DNA of 64,000 nucleotides from Mycoplasmopsis edwardii. GTDB taxonomy: Bacteria > Bacillota_I > Bacilli_A > Mycoplasmatales > Metamycoplasmataceae. Each line of letters begins with the position of its first letter. Within the stretch, counting starts at the first letter, position 1. Position numbers and translations under genes: made by a program. Below are positions 1 to 11,536 of this stretch, in pieces. A model generated the notes under the pieces. The model was not told the origin of the DNA, did not search any database, and saw only the letters and a list, made by a program, of their open reading frames with translations. The DNA lies in NCBI RefSeq assembly GCF_900476105.1, contig NZ_LS991951.1, forward strand, positions 62,001 through 126,000, given 5' to 3'.

Positions 1-722
1 TAAGAAGTAATGGTCATTTCAGATGAGCGAAAGCAGACATGAAATCACAAGTTACATTAGATTACACAGATCCAAAACATACAAAAGTTGATACAGTTTT
101 AATGAGCATCCAACACTCATCAAAATATGTTGAACAAGAATTTAAAGATTACATTAAAAACGAAATCATTGTACCTACATTAAAAGATTATGATTTAGAT
201 GAACCTACAAATATTTTAATTAACCCAACCGGGCAATTTATTATTGGTGGTCCAATTGGCGACACAGGTCTTACAGGTAGAAAAATTATTGTTGACACAT
301 ATGGCGGTGCTTCAAGACATGGTGGTGGAGCATTCAGCGGAAAAGATGCTACTAAAGTTGATAGATCAGCAGCATATGCAGCTCGTTGAGTAGCTAAAAA
401 CTTAGTTGCAGCAGGATTATCTGATAGAATTGAAATTCAATTATCATATGCAATTGGTGTTGCTAAGCCCGTTTCAGTTTTAGTTGAAACATTTGGAACA
501 GAAAAAGTAAAAGTTGAGTACATTGAACAAGTGGTAAGTCAAACCTTTGATTTAACACCAAAAGGAATTATTAATGCACTTGATTTAAAAAGACCGATTT
601 TCTCAAAAACTTCATATTTTGGACATTTTGGTAGAACTGATGTAGAGTTTACATGAGAAAGACTTGACAAAGTGGAAGAAATTAAAGCTTTAGTTGCTAA
701 GATTCAAAATGAAAATAAATAA
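1..722 (+). CDS. metK: S-adenosylmethionine synthase, 5' end outside the window
   Basis: Makes S-adenosylmethionine from methionine and ATP in the cytosol. The reading frame is already open at base 3 and runs to TAA at 720-722, so only the C-terminal part is present. Visible family motifs are the KSQVT segment, the stretch [20 protein letters not shown], and the glycine-rich GGGAFSGKD loop that binds the phosphates. Two in-frame TGA codons sit where Trp is expected (RW, then AARW), confirming the Mycoplasma code. An internal ATG at 39 is not the real start, because upstream codons already match the family. Identification is firm; the missing N terminus cannot be judged. Confidence 0.95.
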
Positions 723-730
723 GAAAAAGA

Positions 731-762
731 ACAAAGGTAAATTAAGTGACCTTTGTTTTTGT
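731..762 (+). terminator. Rho-independent terminator after metK
   Basis: An 8-bp stem (ACAAAGGT at 731-738 with ACCTTTGT at 749-756) with a 10-nt loop is followed by a T-rich tract, 8 nt after the metK stop. Confidence 0.8.
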
Positions 763-892
763 TAACCCTTACTTTTAACACTATGTGCAAGGCTTAAAGG
801 TAAAATTAATCTATGAGTGTCTAAAAATTTTTAACTTGTTTGAAAGTGTTAATTTTCATTATTTTCAATTAAAAGAAAGAAAAAACCTACTT

Positions 893-921
893 AAGTAAGT
901 ATATATACTTACTTGTTTTTT
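893..921. repeat. Perfect 11-bp palindrome followed by a T tract
   Basis: AAGTAAGTATA (893-903) is directly followed by its reverse complement (904-914) and then GTTTTTT. With no spacer it could be a protein-binding palindrome or a second terminator-like hairpin with a small loop. It lies between the metK terminator and the start of the phospholipase-like gene. The rest of 763-1002 shows only AT-rich sequence, with no gene. Confidence 0.5.
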
Positions 922-1002
922 AATTTGAAATTATTTTACTCTTGGTTTTATAACTAAAAGTTATAAAATTAATTTATAAAGAAATCTTCAATCAGAGGCA
1001 CA

Positions 1003-4000
1003 ATGAAACATAAAAAACTTATTCCACTTTTCGCACTTTCTGTTGCCGCAGTTCCTCTTGCGGTTGTTTCGTCATTCAGAGATAATGACCACCACAGAAT
1101 TATTTGACAAGATTCCAGTTTGTCATACTACAACAATAATAACTACAACATTAACGATTATGACTTTAGTACATGAATGAGCGAGATTAATGATAACAAA
1201 TCATTCTTCGATTTAAGTATTCCAGGTTCTCATGACTCGGGTATGTGAGATGGTTCTGGTATTGCATGAGCTTTTGGAAGTAGACACGCTAGAACTCAGT
1301 CATTAAATATTCCAAACCAATTAAAAGCTGGTATTCGTGCTTTTGATATTAGGTTAGATAGCGAAATGTGATTAAGACACGGGGATACTTATTCAACATT
1401 GCGTTTTTGAGATTGAATGAACCAAATTGTAGATTTTTTAAAAGCTCACCCAAGAGAGTTCGTTGTTGCTAGAATTAAAGATGAAGGTTTCAATGTACAT
1501 GATAGAGGATTGGCAAAACATGCTTCAGAATTGTATGAACATCAATTAAACTTACACAGTAGTCACATCTTCAACCACTGAGGTCGCTATAAAGATGACT
1601 TAGATTGAAGAGTTAAAAACCTTAGAGGTAAATTAATTATCATCAACAACTGACACCACAAAGTTAATGAGATGCGTCGTGGTGGTGCCCTTTACGATGA
1701 TATTATTACTAGAACATATTCACTACAAGATCAATATCAACAAAGAAATACTAAAACAAAAGCTAGATTAGTTCATGAACACATGGAAAGATCTAACTCT
1801 GCTCCAATTAGGGATAAACAATTATTTGTTAACTTTACATCAATCAGTAGTGCTGGGGCACTTGGTAGTGACCCTTCTGGTTTTGCTGGAGACATGAATT
1901 GAAGAGTTAATGATAACGTTAAAAATAGACCTGACTTAACAAAATTAGGGATTGTATTTATGGATTTCCCAGGAGCGTCATTAATTCAAACAATTTTTAA
2001 AACAAACTACTACTTAAAGGACGAAGAACTTGCTTTAGGTTACCATAAGCCTTTAGCTACAAATGTAAGCGTTGATAGAATTTCTAACTCAAGCAACCAA
2101 GTTACAATTAATGGTAATAATTTAGCAGACTTAAGAATCGAAATTCGTTATAAAGGAAATACAGTTCAAAAAGTTATTGTTCCAGGTGATGTTGAAAACT
2201 CATATACTTTTAATTTTACTGGAGGAATTTTTGAAGTAGATGATAGCTATACTTTCCAATTCTACAAAGAATATCCTGCTTCATATTTCTACTCAAGTAA
2301 AAGATATAATCAATTCGAAATTACTCAACAAGCTCATGATGATGCATTCTATGAAAATGTAAATGCTCTTAAATCAAGAATTGAGAGTTTAATGGAAACT
2401 TACAATGGTAAGTCAAATGAAGTTAAGGATTATCTTAACAACTATTTCTTAAATAAAATTAAGTCATTAACAGTGTCAAATGCAACTAATAAAGAAAAGC
2501 TCAATTTATTGAGAGGTCAATTCATTCAATACCAAAGTGTATTTAATGATATTCGTACAATTATAACTGAATTCCAAACAGTTAATGATGAATTACAAAG
2601 ATTGGCAGATGAGCTAAATGAATTTATTAAAAGTGACATTAGAAATGAATTCAATCAATTCTTAAATAACTTAAATCAATACTTAAGAACAGTTTTAATT
2701 GATAGTGTGAATATTGATCAAATTAGATTAAATGATATTTGAGATAACATTAGAAGTAAAAAACAAATAATGTCGAACATTATTATTTATTTAAAATCAT
2801 TTAAGACAGTTAATGTGTCTCAACTTTTAAGTGAATTAAAATCTAAGGCAACTGAATTAGGTGTTGATCATGATTACATTAATAATGTTGATGAACCTAC
2901 AAAATTAATCATCCTTAATGCTTCAAACCAATTAATGAGATCAGAAGAAACATACACTGAGCCACATTTAAATTCATTTAAACAAAAACTTGAAAGAGAA
3001 AAAAATAAATATCAAAAAACTCTTACAAAAATTAGAACAATTAAAACAAAATTAAATACCTTACAATTAACTCCGCAAGAAGTTAGTTTATTTGTTTCTA
3101 GAATTAATAACATTGTAAGAGAAGAAAATTCAAATCCTGAAGCATTAACAAATGACTTGCAAGAATACCAAAACTTAATTACTGAAGGTATTGCGTTAAT
3201 TAATGCTGATGAAGAATTCCAATCAGATAATTACTTTGATAATATTACAGATCTAAAAACATCTTACTTAGATAAAATTGGTAACTTAAAAACATATATC
3301 TCTTTAAGAACAACAGAACCAGTTGACAAGTTAACATACAGTGACATCATTCCTGAGATTAAAAAAATCAAAGAACAAATTAAAGAAAAAACAAGAGTAC
3401 AAAAAGAATTTGTTAATAAGATTAATGCTTTAGAGAAAATTTTCCCTAGACAAAAAGAATACTTTAACAACTTAGTTAAATCTGATGATAATGTAGGAAC
3501 TCAAATTTTTGATAATGCAGAAGCTCTTAATGAAAGGGATTATGTTGGTAAATTTGCTCTTCTTACAGATTTAAATGAAGCTCAACATAATAGATATATT
3601 GATGAAATTGGTGAAATTGTCGATTATGAAGAAATTGAAACAATCTACAACAAATACATCATTTTAAACAGAAAAATGACTGAATTAAAAGAACTTATTA
3701 ATGATTTAAGCGATTATGATAGTTTAGATAGTTTTGGGTCACTTACACAAGAAGAACAAAGAGCATTTATTTCAATTTATGATGCAGCAAGAGAAACATT
3801 TGAAGGTGATTCTGAAATGCCTGCAGTAATTAATGCAATTGAAAACCTTGAAAAATACTTCTACTTAAAATATGCTGAATTAAACAATAAAATTAATACA
3901 CTTAGACAACAAATTAACTCAGATAAAAAACTTTATATTTTCTAAAAAAATAAACTTCTTACAAAACTAAAAAGAGTTAGAAACAATGACCAATTTGATG

Positions 4001-6423
4001 CTGTTCAATCAGATTATGACTCAATTATGTCTAATTACTTATATGACCAAGATTGAAGTTTCTTTTCAAGTTTAGCAGATGTAAAAATTGACCATATTAT
4101 GAACTCATTAAAAACATTTACAAATGAAGATGAGTACAATGCTAGAAAAGCACATTACTATGCTGTTAAAGCTGCGCTTGATCAAGCATTAAATGTAAAA
4201 GCAAATAACGAAGACTACAAAAATGCTAGATATTATGTAAGAAACAATGAAGCAGCAAAAATAAAACTTGACCAAACATTCAATGAACTTAAACAAGTAA
4301 TTGAAGATGATACATTAAGCATTACAGTTATTAATGAAAAAAGAGAAAACTTTATAAACGCTATTAGAGAAGCTGAAGAATCCAGTTTAGAATTCATCCA
4401 TGATGAAGAGTTAAGGGCTGCAATCACAGAATATAGTCAAAGAAAAAATAATGTACTTGAAAGAATTCATAGAGAAAGAATAACAAACACATTCCCTCTT
4501 AAAAAACAATTTTTAGATGAGACAAATAAAAAAGTTGCAGCTTCTGAATCCATTGCTTTAGCGGCAAATGCTAGATTAGAAGACATTAAAGCGCAAATTA
4601 AAGTTATTAAAGATATAGCGGATGGTTTTGATGGAGAAATAAGAAAAATCGATGACCAAATCAACAAAGATTTAGAAATTCAAAGAAAGCTTGAAGAGTA
4701 TGTCAAATTAATTTATTATACAATTGAGGATAAAACTAAATTATCTAGCCAATATACTCAAAATGAATTAACATTAGTAAATAATACACCTGCAAATGTT
4801 CTTAACTTAAGAATTACTCCAAATGATAGAAAAGGTAGAATGCTTTTAGAGTTCACTGTATCATATGAAGGATTTTCAAAAAGAAATAGACAAATCTTAG
4901 AAGGATTTAAACTAAATGAAGATGGTGCTAGAGAGCAACTTGAATCACTTAAAGCACAATTCAGAAAATTAAAAACAAAAGCCGAACAAAAACTTTCATA
5001 TGTAAATGATTTAGGATTTAAACCAGTTTATGACAAGTTAAATAAATCATTAGTAAAAGCTGATGCTATATTTAATAGAGAGTCTTTAGTTTATTCAGAT
5101 GGATTAAATGCATTTAATGAATTAAATGAAACATACAACAATATTGATGATCTTATCAACGAAGAAAAAAATAACTTAATTATTGAACTTCAAAAACTTA
5201 AAATTAATTCTAGGGAAGAAAGAAGAAAAATAATTCAAGGTTTACCAAACACAAACATTTTAACTAATGAACTTAATTCGATTACAAACTTCATAGATGA
5301 AATTGATGTTAACAATATTGTTGATTTAAGCAAATCATACAAAAGAGCTTCACAAAAATTTAATACACTGCATGGAACACTAACAGAAACATTAACTACT
5401 TTCTTGAAACAAGAAATTTCAAAATCGTCAGCTACATTAAGAAACTACAGTGTTATCCCATCAACAATTAAAGCTAATGAAGTTGTGTTCTCACACAATA
5501 ACGCTTTAAATATTTCAAATATTGTACTTATACCAAATGATTTAGGTTTAACATTAACAGTTAGTGCAAGATTTAATTTATTTGATTTATATGAAGATAA
5601 AACATTCTATATTTCAGGATTTAGATTCGATAAAAGTGATTTAGATCAATTAAAAGCAAAATATGATGAGAATGCAGTTAAGATTAGAGAAAAATTAGTT
5701 GACTTAATTGAACATCATCAAGAATTTGTTAAAGAAAAATTATCAATAATTAGTGCATTAGATAAAGATATGACTACAGAAAATATCACAATCTACAAAA
5801 ACTCATTAAAAGCATTAGAAACAATTGTTAAAGAAATTTCATCATTAGAGTCAAGTCAATCATCAAACCAAAATAACTCATTAGTAAATGATTTCAAATT
5901 GTCATTAGATATAGAAGATCGCGAAAACTATTGATCAACAGATATTAGTGAACAAAGTTTATCTTATGATTCAGAAAATTACAATGTAATTTCAATTAAC
6001 TTAATTCCAAACCTTGAAGAAGGTAGATTATTAGTAGAAGTAAAAATCGATATAGATAATCAAACAGTTAATAAACACTTTGAATTTTTCGGTTTCCGTT
6101 CAAGAGAAACTCTTCAAAGTAAACTTAATAATATTCTTAATGAAATTAATGAGTTATCAAAAAACATTCAAAAAGCAAGCGATGAAGAAAAAGAGTTTAT
6201 AAATAATTTCAAAGAATCAGTAAACGCTTCGAAAAATGACTCAAACATTTTATTATTACAAGATAAAGTTGAAAGAGCATATCCTACTCAAATGGAAAAA
6301 CTTTATGAATATTTCAAAGATAAAGATATTAACAACTGAAATCTACTTTGAAGTTTACTTGGAATACCTGTTTTAGGAGCATTAGTAGGTATCTTTATCA
6401 AGTTTAAATGATTCAAAAAATAA
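1003..6423 (+). pseudogene. Giant secreted PI-PLC-like surface protein, interrupted by one in-frame TAA
   Basis: Residues 1-24 form a signal peptide with no lipobox Cys. Residues about 60-330 resemble the X domain of bacterial phosphatidylinositol-specific phospholipase C: IPGSHDSG with candidate catalytic His77, the GIRAFDIRL strand, and RHGDTY with candidate His126. A very long Lys/Glu/Asn-rich, probably coiled-coil region follows. It carries three repeats like the mycoplasma lipoprotein-associated domain (near 4795-4920, 5515-5640 and 5980-6110), each ending in a GF motif. A C-terminal membrane helix with basic tail precedes TAA at 6421-6423. Codon 981 (3943-3945) is TAA, and the same frame then continues for 825 codons. 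A single CAA to TAA change would explain it. The first part alone could still give a 980-residue secreted enzyme lacking the anchor. No ribosome binding site is seen for a restart near ATG 4030 or 4099. Confidence 0.75.
3943..3945 (+). other. In-frame TAA splitting the phospholipase-like gene
   Basis: The codon order is TTC TAA AAA AAT AAA. The frame is identical before and after, so this is a nonsense change, not a frameshift. It sits beside an A7 run, which makes an assembly or sequencing fault possible. Confidence 0.8.
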
Positions 6424-6424
6424 A

Positions 6425-6447
6425 GCAGAGGAAACTCTGTTTTTTAT
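6425..6447 (+). terminator. Terminator after the phospholipase-like gene
   Basis: A 6-bp stem (GCAGAG with CTCTGT) closed by a GAAA tetraloop and followed by a T run starts 2 nt after the stop codon. Confidence 0.85.
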
Positions 6448-6501
6448 TTAAGCTTTAATGAGATTATTTCCATATTAACTAATTTTGACTTTCTCATTTG
6501 G

Positions 6502-6538
6502 TATAATTATTAAGTTAAATAAGTTATATAAAGGAGAG
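6502..6538 (+). promoter_or_regulatory. cas9 promoter -10 element and ribosome binding site
   Basis: TATAAT lies at 6502-6507, and AAGGAGAG at 6531-6538 sits 5 nt before the cas9 ATG. A TTGACT at 6485-6490 is only 11 nt from the -10, too close for a standard -35, so the promoter probably depends mainly on the -10. Confidence 0.65.
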
Positions 6539-6543
6539 TAATT

Positions 6544-9500
6544 ATGCAAGAAAGAAAAGAAGTTACCATTGGTTTTGACTTAGGTGTTGCTTCAGTGGGT
6601 TGAGCAATTGTCGACAGTAATAAAAACACAGTTTACCACCTAGGTTCAAGGCTTTTTGATAACCCAGAAACAAGTGTAGAAAGAAGAGAAAAAAGAGGTG
6701 CTAGGCGTTTATTGAGAAGAAGAAAATATAGAAACAAAAAGTTTTATAACTTAATAAAACGCACAAAAGTATTTGGTTTTAAAACAAGAGAAGAGATTGA
6801 AACTAAATTTACAGAATTAGCAATTAAATATCCAAACATAATTGAACTTAAAGTTAAAGGATTAACTTCACAACTTAATTACGACGAAATTGTTTGAGTG
6901 CTTCATGATTATTTAAAAAATAGAGGGCATTTTTATGAAGTAAAAGACATTAGTATTGATCCAAATAATATTAAGTTAGAAGAATTACCTTCATTTAAAC
7001 TTCATGAGTTTTACAAAAAGTATGGATATTTTAAAGGTGCATTAGGTGAAAAAACCATTAATGACAAATTTGGTCAATTCTTTAACTTTTCAAATAAAGA
7101 TTGAACTAAAGAAGTTGATTATTTCTTTAATGTGCAAAAAGACTTAATCACAGAAGAATTCATTGAAGAGTTTAAAAAACTCTTCATGTTTACAAGAGAT
7201 ATGTCTAAAGGACCTGGAAGTGACAATATGCCTAGTCCATATAGTGTTTATGGAAAATACGGGGATGATGGTAAGGGTGGAAGATACGTAAATATTTGAG
7301 ATAAAAATATCGGTAAATGTTCAATCTTCACATCTGAAATTAGAGCACCAAAATACTTACCATCTGCTCTTATCTTCAATTTATTAAATGAATTAACAAA
7401 TATTAGGTTATATAACAAAGAAAACAAAAAACTTACTTTACTTTGAAGATTATCGCCAGAAGATAAATTTGCAATTGTTAAAGAAGTCTTAGAATATTCA
7501 AAACTAAAAGATGACAAATTAACAAACAGTAAAATCAATAAAATAGTTAAAAAAGTTTCTCTTAAATCAATTGATATTGAATTAGAGAAAAACGGATATG
7601 ATATCGAAGCTATTAAACTGATGAATCAAAATAGTGAACCAAATGTTTATGGATTAGGTTTATCAGGTTTAGATATCGAAAAGAATGATTTTAAATTCCA
7701 AAAATTAGAAACATTAAATGAGTTTACAAAATATTTACACCAGTTAGAGATTGATTTTGATTTTCATAATTCAGAGGAATTATTTAAAACATTAAAAAAT
7801 ATTGATGATTTATATTTATTATTAATTTATCAAAACAATGCTAGATCAGTTAATTTTGAAATTAAACAATTTATCGAAAAACATAGTGAATGGCAGGTTG
7901 AGGGACTTGAACAAAAGATAATTAACTTATTTAATGAAATTGGAAATAAATTTGAAAATCATACTTCAAAAACACATAGTTTATCTTCAAAAGCTATTTA
8001 CTTTATTTCACCAAAATTATTAAAGAATACAGAAGGTTGAAACCTAGAAGCTTTAAAATTTAAAGACCAAGAATTAATGGAAGAAATTGAAAAACAAAAT
8101 TCTTTAATTATTAAACAAGATAAAAAATATTTATCAGATTCATTTTTACAAGAGGCGATTTTACCGCCAAGTGTCAAAGCGACTTTTAAACATGCAACAA
8201 TTATTTTTAATCAGATAATTAAAGAATTTTCATCAAAATACGACATTACTAAAGTTGTTATTGAGCTTGCTAGAGATATGACCAAAGAACAACAAGAAGA
8301 AGCAAGCAAAAACCTCAAGAGTTCTGAGAAAGAAAAAAGACAAAAAGTTAAAAAATACTTACAAGAAAAAGGGGTAGATCTTTCAATTTTTTATGAAAAT
8401 GGTACAGAAGAAATTTCTAACAAATATGTTTATAAATTATTCTTATGAATTTCACAAGATTTTAAAGACCCATACACAGGCGAGGAGATTAGACCAGAAC
8501 ATATTATTCGCAATAATGTTCAAATCGATCATATTATTCCTTATAGCTTATCTTATGATGATTCTGGAGCAAATAAAGTTTTAGTTTTTGATTCAACCAA
8601 CCAAGTGAAGGGGCAATCATTACCATACAACTTTATTACTTTAAAAGGCGACAATCATCCGTGAAATTGATCGACATTTGAAAAATATGTTGAAAGAGTT
8701 ATTGTTAAAAATCCTGAATCAATTTTGAGTCCTAAGGAAAGAAAACGAAAAGCAATTAATTTATTAACTAAATCATTTGATCAAAGCGAAAACTCTGGAT
8801 TCTTAGCAAGAAATTTAAACGATACTAGATATGCAACAATTTTATTTAGAGATCAATTAATAAACTACTCAGAAAATCATAAAAGAGATAATGACAAAAA
8901 CATGTTCCAAGTTATAGCTATGAATGGAGCTGTTACTTCATTTTTAAGAAAGAATATGACAAAAGACAGTGGTTTAAAAGTCAAAGACAGAGATGACTAT
9001 TCACACCATGCTTATGACGCAGCTATTATTGCACTATTCTCAAATTATACAAAAACTTTATACCACTTACTTAATACTAAATTAAATGGAACAATCACAA
9101 AAAGAGATGAAGGTAATTGAGTAATTGAAAACCCAATAACAGGTGAGATCAAAAAGCTAAGCCATGAAGATTGACAAAGTATTAAAAATAATAAAGAAGC
9201 AAAATTAATAGCTAGAGATATAGAAAATTATTTAGTATATAAAGATGATGAAGTAATGTTCTATAGACAAACAAAAAGAAAAACAAATAGACAATTATTT
9301 AAAGAGACAATTTACAGTATAGAAACTATAACTAATGAGAATGGAGAGAAAGAATACTATAAAAAAGAAAAAATAAATATCATAAATGAGAAAAATATTT
9401 ATTATCACCTTGTAAAAGATAGACATACATTAATTATAAATAAGTCAAATCCAGAAGTAATAGACAAGATGATCGAGATCATTGAAAAATATGGAGAGGG

Positions 9501-10215
9501 TAAAATTCCTTCTCGTCATGAAATATTAAATGGTAAATCATCAGAAAATAAAAGTATAAATTATAATGATTTCCTAAAAAAATATATGAATGATTTATAT
9601 GTAGTGTTTCCAGATAAATTCACAAAAGAGTATATTGAACAAATGCTTACAAATAAAACTTTTATTCTTTATGACGAAATTAATGATACAGTTAGAAATC
9701 TTAAGTATTTAAGAGTTTTAAACGACAAACCAATCGAAGATATTAGAAAAAATCAAGTTATTAAAAAATTCAATGCGAAAGATGGTACTCCAAAAGCATT
9801 CTATGAAGATTTTAATTCACTTGGCGCAATTGTATTTAAAAACGCAAGAAACGAGTATAAGAAACTTGCAATTAATGGACAAATTGCAACTTTTGGAGAT
9901 CCAAAATTTAACTTTGAAGACTTTAATAGTTATGATCAAGAAAAAATCAATTACTATAAAAATGTATATGGAATTGACGAATCATTTGAGTTTTATACAT
10001 TCATTTTCCCGGGAACTACACTAGTTAATAAAGATACAAAAGAATTATGATATGTTTCTAGCATTCAAACTATCAACAATGTTTTTCAAATAAAATACAT
10101 TAATATGGTTACCCCAAAACAAAAAATGGTTAATACACAGTCACTAATCAATAATTATGAACAGATAAAAATTAATCCTCTTGGTATAAGTAAAAAAAGT
10201 ATTGTTGACAAATAA
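6544..10215 (+). CDS. cas9: CRISPR-associated endonuclease Cas9, type II
   Basis: RNA-guided DNA endonuclease of 1223 residues, close in length to the small Cas9 of Mycoplasma canis and collinear with it. RuvC-I is GFDLGVASVGW with Asp12. The Arg-rich bridge helix spans about 54-75. RuvC-II is VVIELARDM with Glu574. The HNH motif is IDHIIPYS with His663 as candidate general base. RuvC-III is SHHAYDAA with His822 and Asp825. All catalytic positions are intact, so both strands should be cut. The rest is the REC lobe and a C-terminal PAM-interacting region whose PAM cannot be read from sequence alone. Several TGA codons are conserved Trp positions. The start is fixed by AAGGAGAG upstream. The tracrRNA follows directly, and its promoter overlaps the end of this gene. 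Confidence 0.97.
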
Positions 10216-10228
10216 AATATGCTATAAT
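10205..10228 (+). promoter_or_regulatory. Putative tracrRNA promoter inside the cas9 3' end
   Basis: TATAAT at 10223-10228 begins 8 nt after the cas9 stop. TTGACA at 10205-10210 lies in the last cas9 codons but is only 12 nt upstream, shorter than the usual spacing, so the -10 is the stronger evidence. Initiation is expected near 10235. Confidence 0.6.
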
Positions 10229-10234
10229 ATATGA

Positions 10235-10334
10235 GTACAAGATATTATTCTTTACCCAAATATTGTACATCCTAAATATAAGGCACTTTTTATAAGTTGC
10301 CGTAATTTACTGAAGGCATAGCCTTCAGTTTTTT
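10235..10334 (+). ncRNA. tracrRNA
   Basis: Bases 10245-10269 are a perfect 25-nt reverse complement of CRISPR repeat positions 11-35. CTAAA at 10272-10276 then pairs with repeat positions 3-7, leaving a bulge opposite repeat positions 8-10. Downstream comes a nexus-like hairpin (GGCA near 10282 with TGCC near 10298) and a strong terminator stem. This is the standard tracrRNA order: anti-repeat, nexus, terminal hairpin. It is transcribed in the same direction as cas9. The 5' end is estimated from the -10 box. Confidence 0.9.
10309..10334 (+). terminator. tracrRNA terminal hairpin and terminator
   Basis: A perfect 9-bp stem (ACTGAAGGC with GCCTTCAGT) around an ATA loop is followed by a T run. 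It ends 5 nt before the cas1 ATG. Confidence 0.9.
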
Positions 10335-10339
10335 ATTAA

Positions 10340-11218
10340 ATGACAAAGAAAGTAATCGAAATTTCACAAAGTGAATACGTTTCATATTTTTTAAATTCTT
10401 TAATTGTTAAAACAGAAAGCCAAAGAGTAATAATACCTATTTCACAAATTGATACAGTTTTAATTACTAATCCAAGGTGCACAATTTCTGTGCCCCTTAT
10501 TAACGAGCTTGTAAATCAAAATGTTAATATCATTATGTGTGATTCAAAATTTAAGCCAACTGTTCAAATTTCACCAATTAATGGGTATTATTCAAATAAG
10601 AATTTTCTTTCGCAAATAAAATGAGATCAGGATTTCAAGGGATCCAATTGAAAGCAAATAATTAAGTTAAAGATACTTAATTACACAAAGTTGATACACT
10701 TTTTTGACATTTCTAATACAGAAGATATCGAGAAGTTAGTTTGATATTATGAAGCAGTATTAGATCACGATAAAACTAATGCAGAAGGCCATGCTGCTAA
10801 ATTAACTTTTAAGATTTTATATGGTAGTGAATTTACAAGGGATGATGAGAGTATTATTAATTCATTTTTAGATTATGGGTATACAGTTTTAATGACTTAT
10901 GTTTCAAGATCCATTGTTAAAAATGGATTAGATAATAGAATTGGAATCTTTCACAAAAGCTTTAATAATCATTTTGCATTATCATCTGATGTAATGGAAC
11001 CATTAAGACCAATTATTGATAAACTTGTTTATTCACACATTCAGTCATATGATAAAAAAGATTTTATGCTTTTCAAAAAAGATTTATTTTGCTTATTTGA
11101 AGAGAAAATTAAAGTAAATAACTCATTGTTAACAGTCAATGAATATATTGATAAACTAATTAAAAAAATGATTCTTAATGACATTAATATCGAGGAGTTT
11201 GTCATTGAATGAGAGTAG
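10340..11218 (+). CDS. cas1: CRISPR integrase subunit Cas1
   Basis: Metal-dependent nuclease/integrase that, with Cas2, inserts new spacers. It has 292 residues. Candidate metal ligands are visible at Glu149 (AEGHAAK), His205 (GIFHKSF) and Glu220 (SDVMEPLRP), matching the expected Cas1 pattern and spacing. The N-terminal beta-rich part aligns with type II-A Cas1 from the first residue, so ATG 10340 is the likely start. However, no Shine-Dalgarno sequence lies in front of it: the upstream bases are the T tract of the tracrRNA terminator. Translation may depend on readthrough RNA or on a leaderless-type start. cas2 follows 10 nt after the stop. Confidence 0.95.
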
Positions 11219-11228
11219 AGGTCGTAAA

Positions 11229-11534
11229 ATGAGAATCATTTTAATGTACGACATTTATAATGATGAGAATCAAAAAGAATCGGCAAACAAGTTTAGAAAG
11301 CACATAATTTCTCTTGGATATCACATGATTCAATATTCAGTTTATTCAAAGTGCATTGGGTCTCATACAATGTATAAATATGAACTTAATAAAGTAAAAA
11401 GCAAATTACCAAACAGAGCGAATATAAGGGTTTTAATGGTAACAGAAGATCAATATAAGAAAATAGAACTTTTAACAGGTCAAAAGTCATACAATAAATT
11501 AATTAGTGAAGAGGAGAAATACATAGAAATTTAA
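11229..11534 (+). CDS. cas2: CRISPR-associated protein Cas2
   Basis: Structural partner of Cas1 in the adaptation complex, 101 residues. The ferredoxin-like first strand ends in MYDIY with the conserved Asp8. ATG 11229 is preferred over upstream TTG codons because AGAGGT precedes it at normal distance and because the family begins with this strand. It lies between cas1 and csn2 with gaps of 10 and 2 nt, so the three are likely co-transcribed. Confidence 0.95.
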   Translation: MRIILMYDIYNDENQKESANKFRKHIISLGYHMIQYSVYSKCIGSHTMYKYELNKVKSKLPNRANIRVLMVTEDQYKKIELLTGQKSYNKLISEEEKYIEI

Positions 11535-11536
11535 TT

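Noticed and set aside
39-389. A 116-residue protein starting at ATG 39
   Set aside because: Upstream in-frame codons already match MetK, and the apparent end at 387-389 is TGA, which is Trp here.
2770-3945. A separate 391-residue coiled-coil protein
   Set aside because: It is in frame with the preceding phospholipase-like gene, and the codons before it are open when TGA is read as Trp; it has no ribosome binding site.
6485-6490. TTGACT as -35 of the cas9 promoter
   Set aside because: Only 11 nt separate it from the -10 box, against the usual 16-18.
6712-10050. Several short genes across the cas9 region
   Set aside because: All are pieces of one cas9 frame broken by TGA codons that encode conserved Trp residues. 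cas9 is intact, not a pseudogene.
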